DNA of 64,000 nucleotides. Origin: Pandoraea anapnoica (lineage in GTDB: Bacteria; Pseudomonadota; Gammaproteobacteria; Burkholderiales; Burkholderiaceae). Location: NCBI RefSeq assembly GCF_902459765.1, contig NZ_CABPSP010000021.1, forward strand, positions 42,464-106,463, read 5' to 3'. The notes under the pieces are model-generated. The model was not told the origin of the DNA and ran no database searches. It worked only from the letters and a program-made list of their open reading frames with translations. A program made the translations under genes and the position numbers. Each line of letters opens with the position of its first letter. The stretch's first letter is position 1. This document shows, piece after piece, positions 16,719 through 24,728 of this stretch.

Positions 16719-17059
16719 ACGAATCCTGGCATCGAGAGAGGACAAGGAATAGCGGGATTGCGTGGTCGGGCGGCGAGCGCGGCGACGCAACACCTACGAA
16801 ACACCAGGGTCGTGCTAATGAATGCTTAGGTATTGCTCAAGTAAAGGCTCGGCAAATGGCTTGGGTGACGCGCAAGCGATGGCTCAGGCAAAAACGGAGG
16901 CAGCAACTTAGGCACTTTGGGGGGAGGGCACGTGCGGAATGATAGTGGAGCGGAGATTGGCGGCTAGGCGGTTGCCTTTGCCGGCGGGGCCAATCCGTTT
17001 GCTGGACGGCAAAATATTTGAGGTTTGAAGCGGGTGGGGCCGGGTGGACATAAAACCAT
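16719..17059. other. Gene-free stretch between GT9-like gene and lipoprotein gene
   Basis: No reading frame here has protein-like composition or a ribosome site. It contains loosely repeated ATGGCT(C/T)AGGC-like words between 16820 and 16900 but no clear promoter or dyad. Presumably it includes the promoter of the GT9-like gene. Confidence 0.5.
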
Positions 17060-17092
17060 CCCTCAAACCTGCCATAGAGACAGGTCTGAGGG
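17060..17092 (-). terminator. Stem-loop after the CsgG-type gene
   Basis: CCCTCAAACCTG and CAGGTCTGAGGG pair at 11 of 12 positions around a nine-base loop, 23 bases past the lipoprotein stop on the minus strand; a short T-run follows on that strand. Confidence 0.6.
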
Positions 17093-17114
17093 ACGGCCAA
17101 CCGCGCAAGGAAGA

Positions 17115-17981
17115 TTACTTCTTCTTGCGCACGGCCTTCTTGGCCGGTGCGGGTGCGTCGTCGTCCTGGACGGTGAGTTGACCGCCCGTGCCGAGGCCGC
17201 CGGCGACGGTTTGTTGCTTGTAGTTCTTCACGGCGCGCACGACGTTGTTATACGAATCGGTGAACGCTGCCACGATGACCTTGCCTTCGGCGGTGTTCGA
17301 GTAGCCGCCGAGCGAGCCGCCGGCCGAGCTGCCGACGATACGGCCGAGGGCGCCGAAGTCCATAGCGGTGGCGCTGCCTTCAGCGGCGGCGATCTGAACG
17401 CTGGAGCGATTGTCGATGACGGTCAGCATGGTGCTGGCTTCTTTCGAGTTCATGCTGCCGGCAAGCGCGCCGATGGCTGCACCGATGCCACCGGGCAAAA
17501 GGCCGGCGATGCTGGCACCGGCACCGCCGGCGTTATTGTTCGTGAAGGTGATCGACGGGCTCAACGCGTAGTCGGCGGAGACCATCTTGCCCTTGCCGAA
17601 GTTCGACTTGTTGCGCAGTTCGCCGGACTCTTGCAGGGCGCGTTCGCCCATGATCGTGTTCATGCCGCGGCCGCGATCGACGATCACGAAGCAGTTCGAC
17701 TGCTGGACGAGCAGCTTGAGCACCGGCACGGTCGAGCCGAGCTTGTACTGGCCGGTCAGCACGCCGTACCAGGGGGCGGAGGTGTCTTCGATGACCGCCA
17801 TGGTGCCCAGCGGGCGATCGCACTTTTCAAGCGTTTGGTTAGCGTTTTCGGAGTTCGCGCCGCCGGCGGATCCGGTGGCGGCCGTTTTGGCGCTGCTGCT
17901 CCCCTGGTTCATGGTCGAGCAACCCGCCATGATGCCGGCTGCAAGCAGCAGGCCGGTGATTTTTACGAGATGGTGTGCCAT
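17115..17981 (-). CDS. CsgG/HfaB-type outer-membrane lipoprotein
   Basis: A 288-residue lipoprotein with signal and lipobox IMAGC (Cys21). The body resembles the CsgG family: QSNCFVIVDRGRGMNTIMGE, then ALQESGELRN, SADYALSPSITF and a Gly/Ala-rich transmembrane-like GLLPGGIGAAIGALAGSM region; the C-terminus ends in a Lys-rich tail (KKAVRKKK). CsgG proteins form nonameric outer-membrane secretion pores for curli subunits; related lipoproteins anchor holdfast or have unknown roles. No curli genes adjoin it, so its cargo is unknown. A dyad (AGGAGTCC / GGACTCCT) at 18079-18125 lies in its promoter region. Confidence 0.75.
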   Translation of the reverse strand: MAHHLVKITGLLLAAGIMAGCSTMNQGSSSAKTAATGSAGGANSENANQTLEKCDRPLGTMAVIEDTSAPWYGVLTGQYKLGSTVPVLKLLVQQSNCFVIVDRGRGMNTIMGERALQESGELRNKSNFGKGKMVSADYALSPSITFTNNNAGGAGASIAGLLPGGIGAAIGALAGSMNSKEASTMLTVIDNRSSVQIAAAEGSATAMDFGALGRIVGSSAGGSLGGYSNTAEGKVIVAAFTDSYNNVVRAVKNYKQQTVAGGLGTGGQLTVQDDDAPAPAKKAVRKKK

Positions 17982-18464
17982 TTTCCTAGTTCTTTAGAAT
18001 GTTGTTCTGGAAGTTGGCGGCGCTGCCGCACCCGCTTTTGCAACGGATTTGGCCCAGTCGGTGACGCCGCCTAACGCCAGGAGTCCAAAAAAGCAGGAGT
18101 GAAATCGATTTACGGTAGGACTCCTATGCTGAAATGCTCCGTAAGAACATTCCGCGCCGCATGCTAGCACGGGCGTAAAGTGCGTATCCCCTATCAAAAA
18201 TAGTGGGGATTACGAATGGATTAAGGCACTGCTTTCGTAGGTCTTAGGTAAGGATTAAGGGAAAACCACTAGATGATGCGTTGCGGGTGAGTGGTGGGCG
18301 CATCGGGGCATGATTTCGTATGGAATCATGACAATTCGATAGCTGAATTGGCGTCGGATGTTGCGAGCGAAATGGGTGAAAAAATGGCTCCGCACGGTAA
18401 ATGTTGTGCGAGACAATGTGCAGCATTAACCGTAGTTCCACGACGCTAATAGACGAGGAGAGAT
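17982..18464. other. Divergent promoter region with several dyads
   Basis: Gap between the CsgG-type gene (minus) and the small membrane protein gene (plus). It holds AGGAGTCC/GGACTCCT arms at 18079-18086 and 18118-18125, and two neighbouring dyads, CATGATT/AATCATG (18309-18330) and CAATTC/GAATTG (18332-18350). No gene seen. These may be regulator sites for either flank. Confidence 0.45.
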
Positions 18465-18674
18465 ATGGGTCACCTAAGCATCTGGCATTGGTTGATTGTG
18501 TTGCTGTTCTCGATATTTTTCCTGTATCCCTATGCGCGTATTATTCGCCGCGCCGGGTTCTCGCCCTGGTGGGTGCTGATCGCTTTTGTACCGCTTCTCA
18601 ATTTCGTGATGATTTGGGTGTTTGCATTCGTCCAGTGGCCGGCGTTGGAAAAGAAGTCGAGCGCTCCGTACTGA
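18465..18674 (+). CDS. Small membrane protein, two hydrophobic helices
   Basis: 69 residues: a first hydrophobic helix (WLIVLLFSIFFLYPY), a basic-aromatic turn (ARIIRRAGFSPWW), a second helix (VLIAFVPLLNFVMIWVFAFV) and a short polar tail. The RRAGFSPWW turn is like that in small inner-membrane proteins found near phage or stress genes, but I do not recognise a named function. ACGAGGAGAG precedes the ATG and a very strong terminator follows, so expression is likely. It has its own upstream region with dyads. Confidence 0.75.
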   Translation: MGHLSIWHWLIVLLFSIFFLYPYARIIRRAGFSPWWVLIAFVPLLNFVMIWVFAFVQWPALEKKSSAPY

Positions 18675-18700
18675 CGCCTGGCGTCGCAATCTTTGTGAAA

Positions 18701-18742
18701 GCAAAAAGCCCCGTCCGACAAACGCCGGACGGGGCTTTTTGC
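18701..18742 (+). terminator. Rho-independent terminator
   Basis: A 17-bp perfect stem (GCAAAAAGCCCCGTCCG with complement) and T-run. It also lies just past the 3' end of the minus-strand tRNA, so it could serve both. Confidence 0.95.
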
Positions 18743-18771
18743 TAAATCTTATGAAACGCGGGACGCAAAAT

Positions 18772-18846
18772 TGGTCCCCCCGACAGGAATCGAACCTGTA
18801 TCTAGCGCTTAGGAGGCACTCGTTCTATCCATTGAACTACAGGGAG
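18772..18846 (-). tRNA. tRNA-Arg (anticodon CCU)
   Basis: 75 nt on the minus strand including an encoded CCA. Acceptor CTCCCTG pairs with CGGGGGG, D-arm GTTCAATGGATAGAAC, anticodon stem AGTGC/GCGCT with loop CTCCTAA (anticodon CCT at 34-36), T-arm ACAGG-TTCGATT-CCTGT, discriminator A. It reads the rare AGG codon. A TATACT -10 box occurs on the minus strand at 18914-18909. tRNA genes are frequent integration sites, but no duplicated 3' end is visible nearby. Confidence 0.95.
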
Positions 18847-18993
18847 AGACTGGATGTTATCCAGCGGGACACAATGGCATCGTTCATGCGGGTACGACGC
18901 GAGGGCAAGAGTATAGCAAAATCGTTTCGAGCGAATGGCCCTAACCGCGCATTTCCATCCACCAAAACCCTCTACCGTTCGCACCTCAGGAAT

Positions 18994-19058
18994 TTCCCGA
19001 TAGAACAACCGGGATCGGCATTTGTTCCATTGACGCTACAAATTGGCCCTCCTAGAGT
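18994..19058 (+). promoter_or_regulatory. Copy A of a shared 41-bp element with promoter
   Basis: From 18994 to 19034 the sequence matches 20706-20746 at 30 of 41 positions with no gaps, keeping TTCCCGATAG(A/G)ACA and TTTGTTC(C/T)ATTGAC. The inner words ATAGAACA and TGTTCCAT are inverted half-sites 23 bases apart. TTGACG, a 17-base gap and TAGAGT (19053-19058) form a likely promoter, reading toward the porin at 19406. The rest of the gap from 18847 to 19405 holds TTGTCAC/GTGACAA arms at 19178-19202 and no convincing gene. Confidence 0.5.
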
Positions 19059-19405
19059 CGTCGCCATGATGACTCGTTCCCTCCTGCCTATGCTGACGTC
19101 CGCCCGTATGCGAGCGACGCATCGCGTGTTGCGCGAGTAACTCGCCGCCTCTCTGCGCGTCTGTGCGTTCACCGCATTTGTCACGTTCACCCTCTGTGAC
19201 AAGTCGCACCCAACGCAACCGCGCTCACCCCATTCGCCCCATGCCGGACGACGCGCCACTCGTGAGCGCGCCGCGGCGTCGTGCGCCCTCGCGATTCGAT
19301 ACGTGACGCGAGCGAGTCCAAAGCAACACCGGATTCGCCGCCACGGTCGACGCACGGCGTCGTGGGGTGCTGTTTTCCTCAACAACCAGAAAGACGCCCA
19401 ACCTC

Positions 19406-20590
19406 ATGACGCACTCCACGCGCAAAACGTCAAAACTGCTGCCCTTCACCGGTGCCGCCAGTGTCGCTCTACTCCTCGCAAGCGTCGCCACACCCGCGCT
19501 CGCTCAGTCGAGCGTCACGCTCTACGGCCTCATCGAATCGGCCGTCGTCTCGCAAAACCACGCCAGCCCCACCGGCGGTCGCATCTACTCCGTCAATCAG
19601 GCCGGAGAAGGCTTCCTCTCCGCAAGCCGCTTTGGTCTGCAAGGCATCGAAGACCTCGGCAGCGGGATGAAAGCCCGCTTCGTGCTCGAGAACGGCTTCA
19701 ACTCGCAAGCCGGCACCTTCGATCAGCAAGGACAACTCTTCGGACGTCAGGCGTTCGTCGCATTGCAAGGCGGATGGGGTGAACTCGCGTTCGGGCGTCA
19801 ATACACCGGGGCCGTCGTCGCCATTTCGATGGTCGATCCGATCTTCATCGGCGCGCCGCCCACGAACTCGTGGCTCGTCTTCCTGACCGGTCAGCGCTAC
19901 AACAACGCACTCACCTGGACGAAGAAATTCGGCCCGTTCGGCGTGAACCTGCAATACGCGTTCGGCGGCATCGCGGGGCAAGGCTCGGCGCGCTCGTCCG
20001 CATCGGGCGGCGTGTCGTGGGAGCAAAACGGCAACGTCTTCACCGGCCAGTTGCAGCAGACGCACGACTCGCAAAGCCGCACCGCCAAGACGTGGTCGCT
20101 CGGCGGAAAAGTCAGCTACGGCCAATGGAAGTTTCATGCGGACTACCTGCAAAGCCAGCGTGATCCGGGCTTCGACGTGACCAACGGCGGTGTCGACTAT
20201 GCGTCGATCACCAACATGAGTACGGCCGCCACGCCAACGACCGTTGCCGCCATCGGTTCAGTGTTCTCCGCCGCACGACGCGATCAGTTCTTCACTCTCG
20301 GGGCGACCTATCTGCTCAGCCCGTCGTGGCAATTCATCGCCGCCTATATGTACAACAACACCACGGCGGTCAATTTCAGTGGCAAGCGCCAGACACTCTA
20401 CGGCGTCATCGACTACTTCCTCTCGAAACGCACCGACGTCTACTTCGCCACCGCCTACGAGCGCGTCGACGGCGGCTGGGGTGGTCTGTTCGGCACCACG
20501 ACCACCAACTGGACCGGCGGCAACGGGGTGAAGCTCAACGGCTTCGATAACCAGATGAGCTACTACATCGGTCTGCGTCACCGTTTCTAA
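19406..20590 (+). CDS. Gram-negative porin, second copy
   Basis: A 394-residue outer-membrane porin of the same family as the one at 13107 but clearly divergent. Signal peptide ends near PALAQ; the mature protein starts SSVTLYGLIES; FGLQGIEDLGSGMKARFVLE and LFGRQAFVALQGGWGELAFG are family segments; C-terminal Phe (GLRHRF). The ribosome site is weak; GTG 19367 could extend it by 13 residues. It precedes the ABC-importer locus and shares an upstream element with its regulator, so it probably lets the same substrate cross the outer membrane (inference). Confidence 0.92.
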   Translation: MTHSTRKTSKLLPFTGAASVALLLASVATPALAQSSVTLYGLIESAVVSQNHASPTGGRIYSVNQAGEGFLSASRFGLQGIEDLGSGMKARFVLENGFNSQAGTFDQQGQLFGRQAFVALQGGWGELAFGRQYTGAVVAISMVDPIFIGAPPTNSWLVFLTGQRYNNALTWTKKFGPFGVNLQYAFGGIAGQGSARSSASGGVSWEQNGNVFTGQLQQTHDSQSRTAKTWSLGGKVSYGQWKFHADYLQSQRDPGFDVTNGGVDYASITNMSTAATPTTVAAIGSVFSAARRDQFFTLGATYLLSPSWQFIAAYMYNNTTAVNFSGKRQTLYGVIDYFLSKRTDVYFATAYERVDGGWGGLFGTTTTNWTGGNGVKLNGFDNQMSYYIGLRHRF

Positions 20591-20602
20591 GCGGTTAAAA
20601 AA

Positions 20603-20639
20603 GTTGCGGCGCAGCATCCCCAAAATGCTGCGCCGCAAC
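20603..20639. terminator. Strong stem-loop after the second porin
   Basis: GTTGCGGCGCAGCAT pairs perfectly over 15 bp with its complement around a seven-base loop, 12 bases after the porin stop. The A-run precedes it on the plus strand, so the classic T-run exists only for minus-strand reading. Confidence 0.75.
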
Positions 20640-20705
20640 CTTGAAACCCTTGCTGTACCTGCATTTGCAGGCGATCAAACAAATATCCCGAATCGCTTAG
20701 GTGTT

Positions 20706-20770
20706 TTCCCGATAGGACATTTTGTCTGTGCCTTTGTTCTATTGACCGGACATTATGACACTTCCAGAAT
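20706..20770 (+). promoter_or_regulatory. Copy B of the shared 41-bp element with promoter of the regulator
   Basis: Element 20706-20746 is the partner of 18994-19034. Half-sites ATAGGACA (20712) and TGTTCTAT (20735) keep the same 23-base spacing. TTGACC (20742), a 17-base gap and CAGAAT (20765-20770) form a likely promoter. Only six bases separate that -10 from the regulator ATG, so the message may be leaderless. Confidence 0.5.
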
Positions 20771-20776
20771 CGCCGC

Positions 20777-21577
20777 ATGGATACCCCACTTCCGCTTCCG
20801 AAATACCACCAGATCTACCTCGTGCTGCGCGAACAGTTGCAGGAGGGGCGCTTCGATCAGGACGGTGTGCCCGGCGAGCATCTGCTGGCCGATCAGTTCA
20901 GCGTCGCGCGCATCACGATCCGCAAAGCGATGGAAATGCTCGTGGCCGACGGCCTCGTCGTGCGTCGCCCGGGGCTCGGCACGTGGCCGCTGCATGCCGG
21001 TCAGCGCACCGGTGGTGGCAAAACCCCCGGCATTTCCCGGGAAAAGGCACACCTCACAGGCTTGCTCGAAAACATTGTCAACATGGGCCTGCGCACGAGT
21101 GTCGCTGTGCTCGAATCGTCGGTCGTCGGCGCGAGCGACGCGGTCGCCGATGCATTGACGCTCGCGCCCGGTGCCCCCGTCTACAAGAGCATTCGTGTGC
21201 GCAGCACGCAAGCCGGGCCACTGTCGTACATCACCACGCACGTGCCGCAGGACATCGCGCAAATCCGTCGCGAAGAACTCGAACGCAAACCGCTGCTGAT
21301 GCTGCTCGAAGAGGCGGGCGTCGAGCTGGGTGGGGCGACGCAAACCATTTCCGCGCGCCTGGCAGATGCCGTCGTGGCGCGCCATCTCGACATTGCCGTC
21401 GGCTCCGCACTGCTCGCGGTCACGCGTCTCGTGCGCGACGTTGCCGACCGTCCGGTGCAACTGCTGCAAGGCCTATATCGCCCAGATCGCTACCAGTACC
21501 AGCTTCAACTCTCTCGCGTCGGCGACATCGACGCCAAGGTCTGGGTCAGCGAAGAACTGTCCGCCCAATTCCACTGA
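20777..21577 (+). CDS. GntR family regulator, HutC subfamily (UTRA domain)
   Basis: 266 residues. Winged-helix N-terminus with HutC-type pattern (GEHLLADQFSVARITIRKAM then EMLVADGLVVRRPGLGTW), and a C-terminal UTRA small-molecule domain (for example LGGATQTISARLADAVVARH). HutC regulators normally repress a catabolic operon until an intermediate binds. The gene opens the locus, 20 bases before the SBP gene. No ribosome site precedes ATG 20777, and the predicted -10 is immediately upstream, in keeping with a leaderless transcript. Likely target: the shared element found before itself and before the porin. Confidence 0.88.
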   Translation: MDTPLPLPKYHQIYLVLREQLQEGRFDQDGVPGEHLLADQFSVARITIRKAMEMLVADGLVVRRPGLGTWPLHAGQRTGGGKTPGISREKAHLTGLLENIVNMGLRTSVAVLESSVVGASDAVADALTLAPGAPVYKSIRVRSTQAGPLSYITTHVPQDIAQIRREELERKPLLMLLEEAGVELGGATQTISARLADAVVARHLDIAVGSALLAVTRLVRDVADRPVQLLQGLYRPDRYQYQLQLSRVGDIDAKVWVSEELSAQFH

Positions 21578-21597
21578 ACACGTCCGGAGAATCTTTC

Positions 21598-22812
21598 ATG
21601 AGTTCGCGTCGCACGTTCCTGCGCCAGTCCACCGCCATGGCCGCGCTCGCCGCTGCCTCCACCAGCACCCCGTGGCTCGCGCGTGCTGCAGGCAAGCCGG
21701 TCAAGATCGGCGTGCTTCACCCCGTCACCGGTGCGCTGGCCTATTCGGGACAGCAATGCCGTCTGGGCGCGCTGCTCGCCATCGACGACATCAACGCAGC
21801 AGGCGGCATTAAGTCGCTCGGCGGCGCACCCATCGAAGCCATGCTCGGCGACGCACAATCGCGCCCCGAAGCCGGTTCGGCCGAAGTTGAAAAGATGAAC
21901 GAAGCCGGCGTGTCGGCGATCCTCGGTGCCTACGCCTCGGCCATCTGTCTGGCAACGACGCAAACCGCTGCGAAGTATGGCCTGCCGCATGTGGTGGACG
22001 TCGGTGTGGCCGACCAGATCGTCGAGCGCGGCCTGAGCAATACGTTCCGCTTCGGTCCCGGCTACCGCATGTGCTCGCTGCGCGCCGTCGATGACCTCGC
22101 CGCACTGAACAACGCCGCAGGCAAGCCTGCGAAGACCGTCATGATCGTGCACGAGGAGTCGCTTTTCGGCACTGGCACGGCGGCACTACTGCAAAAGGAA
22201 TTGCCCGCACGAGGCTTCGAAATTAAGGAAGTCATCAAGCACGCGAACCCCACGCGCGACTTCAACAACATCGTGCTGCGCATGCGCTCGGTCAATCCGG
22301 ATATCGTGATTCCGGCGAATTACTACAACGAATACGCGCTGCTGCTGCGCGCGATGAAGCAGCAGAAGGTGCGCCCGAAAGCGATCTACTCGGTGCTGGG
22401 CGGCGCGGCGTCGAGCTACAAATTCCTGAAAGAGTTCCCGGATATCGCCGACGGCATCATCGACTGCAATCACTGGTTCAACCCGAAAGACCCGCGCGTG
22501 GCGTCGCTCAAGAAGCGCGTGGAAGCGAAGGGCGCTTACTTCAGCTATGAAGTGTTCATGACTTACACGGCCATGATGCTGCTGGCCGACGCCATCGAGC
22601 GCGCCAAATCGGTCGACCGCGCAGCCATCACCGCAGCGCTCGCGTCGAGTACGTTCAAGGATCACATCATGCCGTACGGACCGACTAAGTTCGTAAACGG
22701 TCAGAACACGGGCGCGCAGCCGCTGCTCACGCAGGTCTCGGGCGGCGACATCAAGGTGATTCTGCCGGATAGCTATCGCCAGGTCGCACCGGTCTTCCCG
22801 CTCAAGGCCTGA
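21598..22812 (+). CDS. ABC transporter substrate-binding protein, branched-chain/amide (HAAT) type
   Basis: A 404-residue periplasmic receptor of the LivJ/amide-binding group. A twin-arginine-like leader (SSRRTFLRQ) and hydrophobic Ala-rich stretch end near ARAAGKP; the mature chain starts VKIGVLHPVTGALAYSGQ, the usual ligand-domain opening. CGGAGA before ATG 21598 fixes the start. The gene is followed four bases later by the LivH-type permease. The family takes amino acids, amides, urea and aromatic acids, so the ligand cannot be named; the downstream enzymes suggest a cyclic amide or related acid. Confidence 0.9.
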   Translation: MSSRRTFLRQSTAMAALAAASTSTPWLARAAGKPVKIGVLHPVTGALAYSGQQCRLGALLAIDDINAAGGIKSLGGAPIEAMLGDAQSRPEAGSAEVEKMNEAGVSAILGAYASAICLATTQTAAKYGLPHVVDVGVADQIVERGLSNTFRFGPGYRMCSLRAVDDLAALNNAAGKPAKTVMIVHEESLFGTGTAALLQKELPARGFEIKEVIKHANPTRDFNNIVLRMRSVNPDIVIPANYYNEYALLLRAMKQQKVRPKAIYSVLGGAASSYKFLKEFPDIADGIIDCNHWFNPKDPRVASLKKRVEAKGAYFSYEVFMTYTAMMLLADAIERAKSVDRAAITAALASSTFKDHIMPYGPTKFVNGQNTGAQPLLTQVSGGDIKVILPDSYRQVAPVFPLKA

Positions 22813-22816
22813 CGCA

Positions 22817-23689
22817 ATGCTAGATCCGGTCATTCTGCTCTCAGCCGTGCTCAACGGGCTCACGACGGGCGCGGTCTACGCGCTGATCGCGCTCGGCCTG
22901 ACGCTGGTCTACGGCGTGCTGCACATCATCAACTTCGCGCACGGCGCGGCGTTGATGGTGGCGCTCTACGCCGTCTGGCTGCTTCGCGAGAAGCTCGGCA
23001 TCGACCCGTACGTCGCGCTGCCGTTCGTCACGCTGGGCATGTTTGCGCTCGGCTACGCACTGCAACGCGTGGTGATCGAACGCGCGAGTCACGGCAAGGA
23101 CGAGAACATTCTGCTCGTCACGCTGGGACTGGCCATTGTGCTCGAGAACCTCGCACTGGTCGTGTTCAAGTCGGACACGCACACGATCGATACGCCGTAC
23201 ACGCTGGCCACCGTCGACATCGGTCCCGTCATGCTCGCGCTGCCCAAGCTGATCGCGTTCGGCGGGGCGCTGGCTGCTGCCGCCGTGCTCTTTTGGATCA
23301 TGCGCTCGACAGATCTGGGACGCGCGATTCGCGCGGTCGCGAAGGAGAAGCACGGCGCGAAGCTCATGGGCATCGATGTGGAGCGCGTGTACGCGCTCTC
23401 GTTCGGCATCGGCATGGCCTGTGTAGGCGCTGCCGCGTGCTTCCTGTTGCCAACGTATTACGTCAATCCGCAGGTCGGCGGCGGTTTCGTACTGGTGGCG
23501 TTCACGATCGTCGTGCTCGGGGGCATGGGAAGTTTCGTCGGCGCGCTCTTGGGCGGTCTGCTCATCGGCGTGGTCGAATCGCTGGGTGGCCTGTGGCTGG
23601 GCGATTCGCTCGGCCAGATGGGCATCTTCGCCATCTTTATCGTCGTCGTGCTGCTGCGCCCGCAAGGGCTCTTCGGCGCGCGCGCCTGA
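22817..23689 (+). CDS. Branched-chain-type ABC permease (LivH-like)
   Basis: 290-residue inner-membrane permease with about eight hydrophobic segments, in the LivH subfamily: GLTTGAVYALIALGLTLVYG near the N-terminus and the HAAT permease motif VVLGGMGSFVGALLGGLLIG near the C-terminus. Starts four bases after the SBP stop. Pairs with the LivM-like subunit to form the channel of the importer encoded here. Confidence 0.9.
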   Translation: MLDPVILLSAVLNGLTTGAVYALIALGLTLVYGVLHIINFAHGAALMVALYAVWLLREKLGIDPYVALPFVTLGMFALGYALQRVVIERASHGKDENILLVTLGLAIVLENLALVVFKSDTHTIDTPYTLATVDIGPVMLALPKLIAFGGALAAAAVLFWIMRSTDLGRAIRAVAKEKHGAKLMGIDVERVYALSFGIGMACVGAAACFLLPTYYVNPQVGGGFVLVAFTIVVLGGMGSFVGALLGGLLIGVVESLGGLWLGDSLGQMGIFAIFIVVVLLRPQGLFGARA

Positions 23690-23711
23690 CGGAAGACGGC
23701 GGGAGAAAAAA

Positions 23712-24728
23712 ATGAAAGATCTTCGGATGATCGTGTTGTTCGGTGTTGTGATGACCGCGTTGCTGTTCACGCTCCAGTCCGGTGTGTGGCTCTCGTTCCT
23801 GATGATGACGCTCTACACCGTGCTGCTTTCGCAGTCGTGGAACATTCTCGGCGGGTTCGGCGGGCAGTTGTCGTTCGGCCACGCGCTGTTCTTCGGCGTG
23901 GGTGCCTACGCGCAGGCGATCGCGCAATTGCAATGGGGCTGGAACCCGTGGCTCGCCGTGCCGTTCGCGATTGCTGCGGGCACTGTGGTCGCCGTGTTGC
24001 TCGGTGCTGTGACGTTCCGCTACGGACTGAAGGGTTCGTACTTCGCGCTCGTGACACTGGCGTTCGCCGAGGTGTTCCGCATTCTGGCGGTATCGCTGCC
24101 GTTCACCGGCGCGGGCGTCGGTCTGATGGTGCCGCTTCGCCAGAGTCTGGGCAATCTTCAGTTCGCCTCGCCGCGCGGCTACGCAGCGCTGCTGCTCGTG
24201 TTCGTGATGGCGGCATTGCTGGTCACCGCCTGGCTGCGTTATTCGCGCTTTGGTGCGTGGTTGCAGGCGGTGCGCGACAACGAGAACGCGGCGCGCGCCG
24301 TCGGCGTGAATCCGCTGCGTGTGAAGCTCGTTGCGATTGCGCTCTCGGGCGCGTTCATGAGTGCGGCGGGTATGTGCTACGTGCAGATGTTTCAGTACAT
24401 CGATGCTGGCATCGCCTTCGGTTCGACGATTTCGGTCGAGGCGCTCGTCGGCGTCATCGTGGGCGGCATGGGCACGCTGTGGGGCCCGGTGTTCGGTGCA
24501 GCCGTGCTTTACACGCTGGGCGAGCTCACCCGCAATCTGTTCGGCGAGCTGCCCGGCCTGTCGATGGTGATCTATGGTGCCGTGCTGATTCTGATTGTCA
24601 TGTTCCTGCCGCGTGGCATCACGGGCGCAGGGGCGTCGGTGCGCCGCATGCTGGGCATGGACTGGAAGACCCGTACCGCGCATGGTGCGCAGCCGACGAC
24701 GTCGCGCGAGGAGAAGGCCCGTGTCTGA
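23712..24728 (+). CDS. Branched-chain-type ABC permease (LivM-like)
   Basis: A 338-residue second permease subunit with LivM features: SWNILGGFGGQLSFGHALFF near residue 45 and GALAAAVLYTLGE-type sequence preceded by GGMGTLWGPVFGAA near residue 260; the tail is hydrophilic. GGGAG precedes ATG 23712. Its stop overlaps the GTG of the following ATPase gene by eight bases, which couples their translation. Confidence 0.9.
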   Translation: MKDLRMIVLFGVVMTALLFTLQSGVWLSFLMMTLYTVLLSQSWNILGGFGGQLSFGHALFFGVGAYAQAIAQLQWGWNPWLAVPFAIAAGTVVAVLLGAVTFRYGLKGSYFALVTLAFAEVFRILAVSLPFTGAGVGLMVPLRQSLGNLQFASPRGYAALLLVFVMAALLVTAWLRYSRFGAWLQAVRDNENAARAVGVNPLRVKLVAIALSGAFMSAAGMCYVQMFQYIDAGIAFGSTISVEALVGVIVGGMGTLWGPVFGAAVLYTLGELTRNLFGELPGLSMVIYGAVLILIVMFLPRGITGAGASVRRMLGMDWKTRTAHGAQPTTSREEKARV

